Shown: one piece after another, positions 63,644 through 64,000 of the stretch
How positions within the stretch are numbered: the stretch's first letter is position 1
Layout: each line of letters opens with the position of its first letter
Source of the DNA: Marinobacter sp. LV10R510-11A
GTDB taxonomy: Bacteria; Pseudomonadota; Gammaproteobacteria; Pseudomonadales; Oleiphilaceae
Assembly (NCBI RefSeq): GCF_900215155.1
Contig: NZ_LT907980.1
Coordinates: 4,092,001 to 4,156,000 of the forward strand
DNA: 64,000 nucleotides
Reading direction: 5' to 3'
Program-made: the position numbers and the translations under genes
Notes under the pieces: model-generated
Told to the model about the DNA's origin: nothing
Databases searched by the model: none
Seen by the model: only the letters and a program-made list of their open reading frames with translations

Positions 63644-64000
63644 GTGACGCACATTCGAGAACAGGCTATTCGGGGCCTCAAGGCTGGTGATGTTTTTACG
63701 GTTATCCGAACATTCACCCAGAATGACACGGTAGCGTTTGGTGAAATCAGCCGGGATATGAACCCGATTCATTATGATGAACGCTTCGCCGCCGCCAAAG
63801 GTTTTCGGGGCAAAATCTGTCACGGCCTGTTGGTCGGTGGCATGATTACCCAGGTAGGCGGCCAGATTGGTTGGCTGGCATCGGGGATGAACTTCCGGTT
63901 CCGCCTGCCGGTTTATTTCGACGATACCATTACCTGCGTATTCACCATCACCGAGGCAGATGAGCGCAACCGCGCGAAGGCTGAAGCTGTGCTGACCAAC
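63644..64000 (+). CDS. MaoC-like (R)-specific enoyl-CoA hydratase, partial
   Basis: The frame starts at GTG 63644 with GGAG upstream and runs off the window with 119 codons visible. The hydratase 2 motif D-x4-H is present in SRDMNPIHYDERFAA, followed by GKICHGLLVGGMI. These are the active-site Asp and His of MaoC/PhaJ hotdog enzymes, which hydrate trans-2-enoyl-CoA to (R)-3-hydroxyacyl-CoA. The C-terminal end is outside the window. Confidence 0.9.
   Translation, partial: MTHIREQAIRGLKAGDVFTVIRTFTQNDTVAFGEISRDMNPIHYDERFAAAKGFRGKICHGLLVGGMITQVGGQIGWLASGMNFRFRLPVYFDDTITCVFTITEADERNRAKAEAVLTN

Overview
The window looks like chromosome of a marine gammaproteobacterium, most like Marinobacter. The basis is the mix of protein families (branched-chain keto acid dehydrogenase, lutABC, CbpA/CbpM, DUF6160, DUF3096, FUSC efflux, VgrG islands), the moderately high GC content, and proteobacterial gene structure with 4-bp ATGA overlaps. 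This is recognition by eye; no database search was possible. Most of the window is ordinary single-copy housekeeping and metabolic DNA. No rRNA, tRNA, CRISPR array, complete insertion sequence or prophage was seen.

Layout, left to right. 1-5.9 kb: tail of a GGDEF protein, a Kef-type antiporter, a DUF1206 membrane protein, an M17 aminopeptidase, an epoxide-hydrolase-like enzyme and a small exported protein. 5.9-13.6 kb: a solitary PD-(D/E)XK nuclease-like protein, a cytochrome P450, a methyltransferase, several small conserved proteins, a thioesterase, the cbpA-cbpM co-chaperone pair and two small genes. 13.8-18.5 kb: a chemoreceptor that appears to have an internal deletion, a nitronate monooxygenase, a membrane-anchored DsbA-like protein and TrhO. 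18.6-22.9 kb: a three-gene overlapping operon with a flippase-like protein, a degenerate metallophosphoesterase fused to a GT4 glycosyltransferase, and DUF523/DUF1722. 24-29.3 kb: GntR regulator, glyoxalase I, and lutABC lactate oxidation translationally coupled to an EamA transporter. 29.5-32.5 kb: ComEA, two very small genes, an SDR and a membrane protein.

32.6-44.4 kb is the accessory region: a type VI secretion VgrG island with no structural T6SS genes. Transcribed leftward, it has an intact VgrG, a DUF4123 adaptor overlapping it, and an 898-aa LysM-containing putative effector overlapping the adaptor. A SUMF1-fold lipoprotein, a candidate immunity protein, converges on the effector. Downstream lie two partial VgrG-tail toxin cassettes. 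Cassette 2 keeps half of VgrG, a linker, a toxin-like tail and a two-helix membrane protein that overlaps it (candidate immunity). Cassette 1 is a shorter copy in which a deletion has joined the toxin tail in frame to the immunity-like protein. Beyond it are a frameshifted fragment of the LysM effector and a fragment resembling an Na/Pi symporter. The arrangement resembles orphan toxin/immunity modules known from Rhs and CdiA loci, built here from VgrG tails, and is the most interesting part of the window.

44.5-50.7 kb: a branched-chain 2-oxoacid dehydrogenase operon (E1 alpha, E1 beta, E2) whose next gene, 4 bp after E2, is a Ser/Thr protein kinase. 51-64 kb: a frameshifted DUF2339 gene, DUF2750, a small membrane protein, a lipase-like hydrolase, a crotonase, MtfA peptidase, a DUF1656-HlyD-FUSC efflux operon, a threonine aldolase, a GltP-type symporter, a DCC protein and the start of a MaoC dehydratase.
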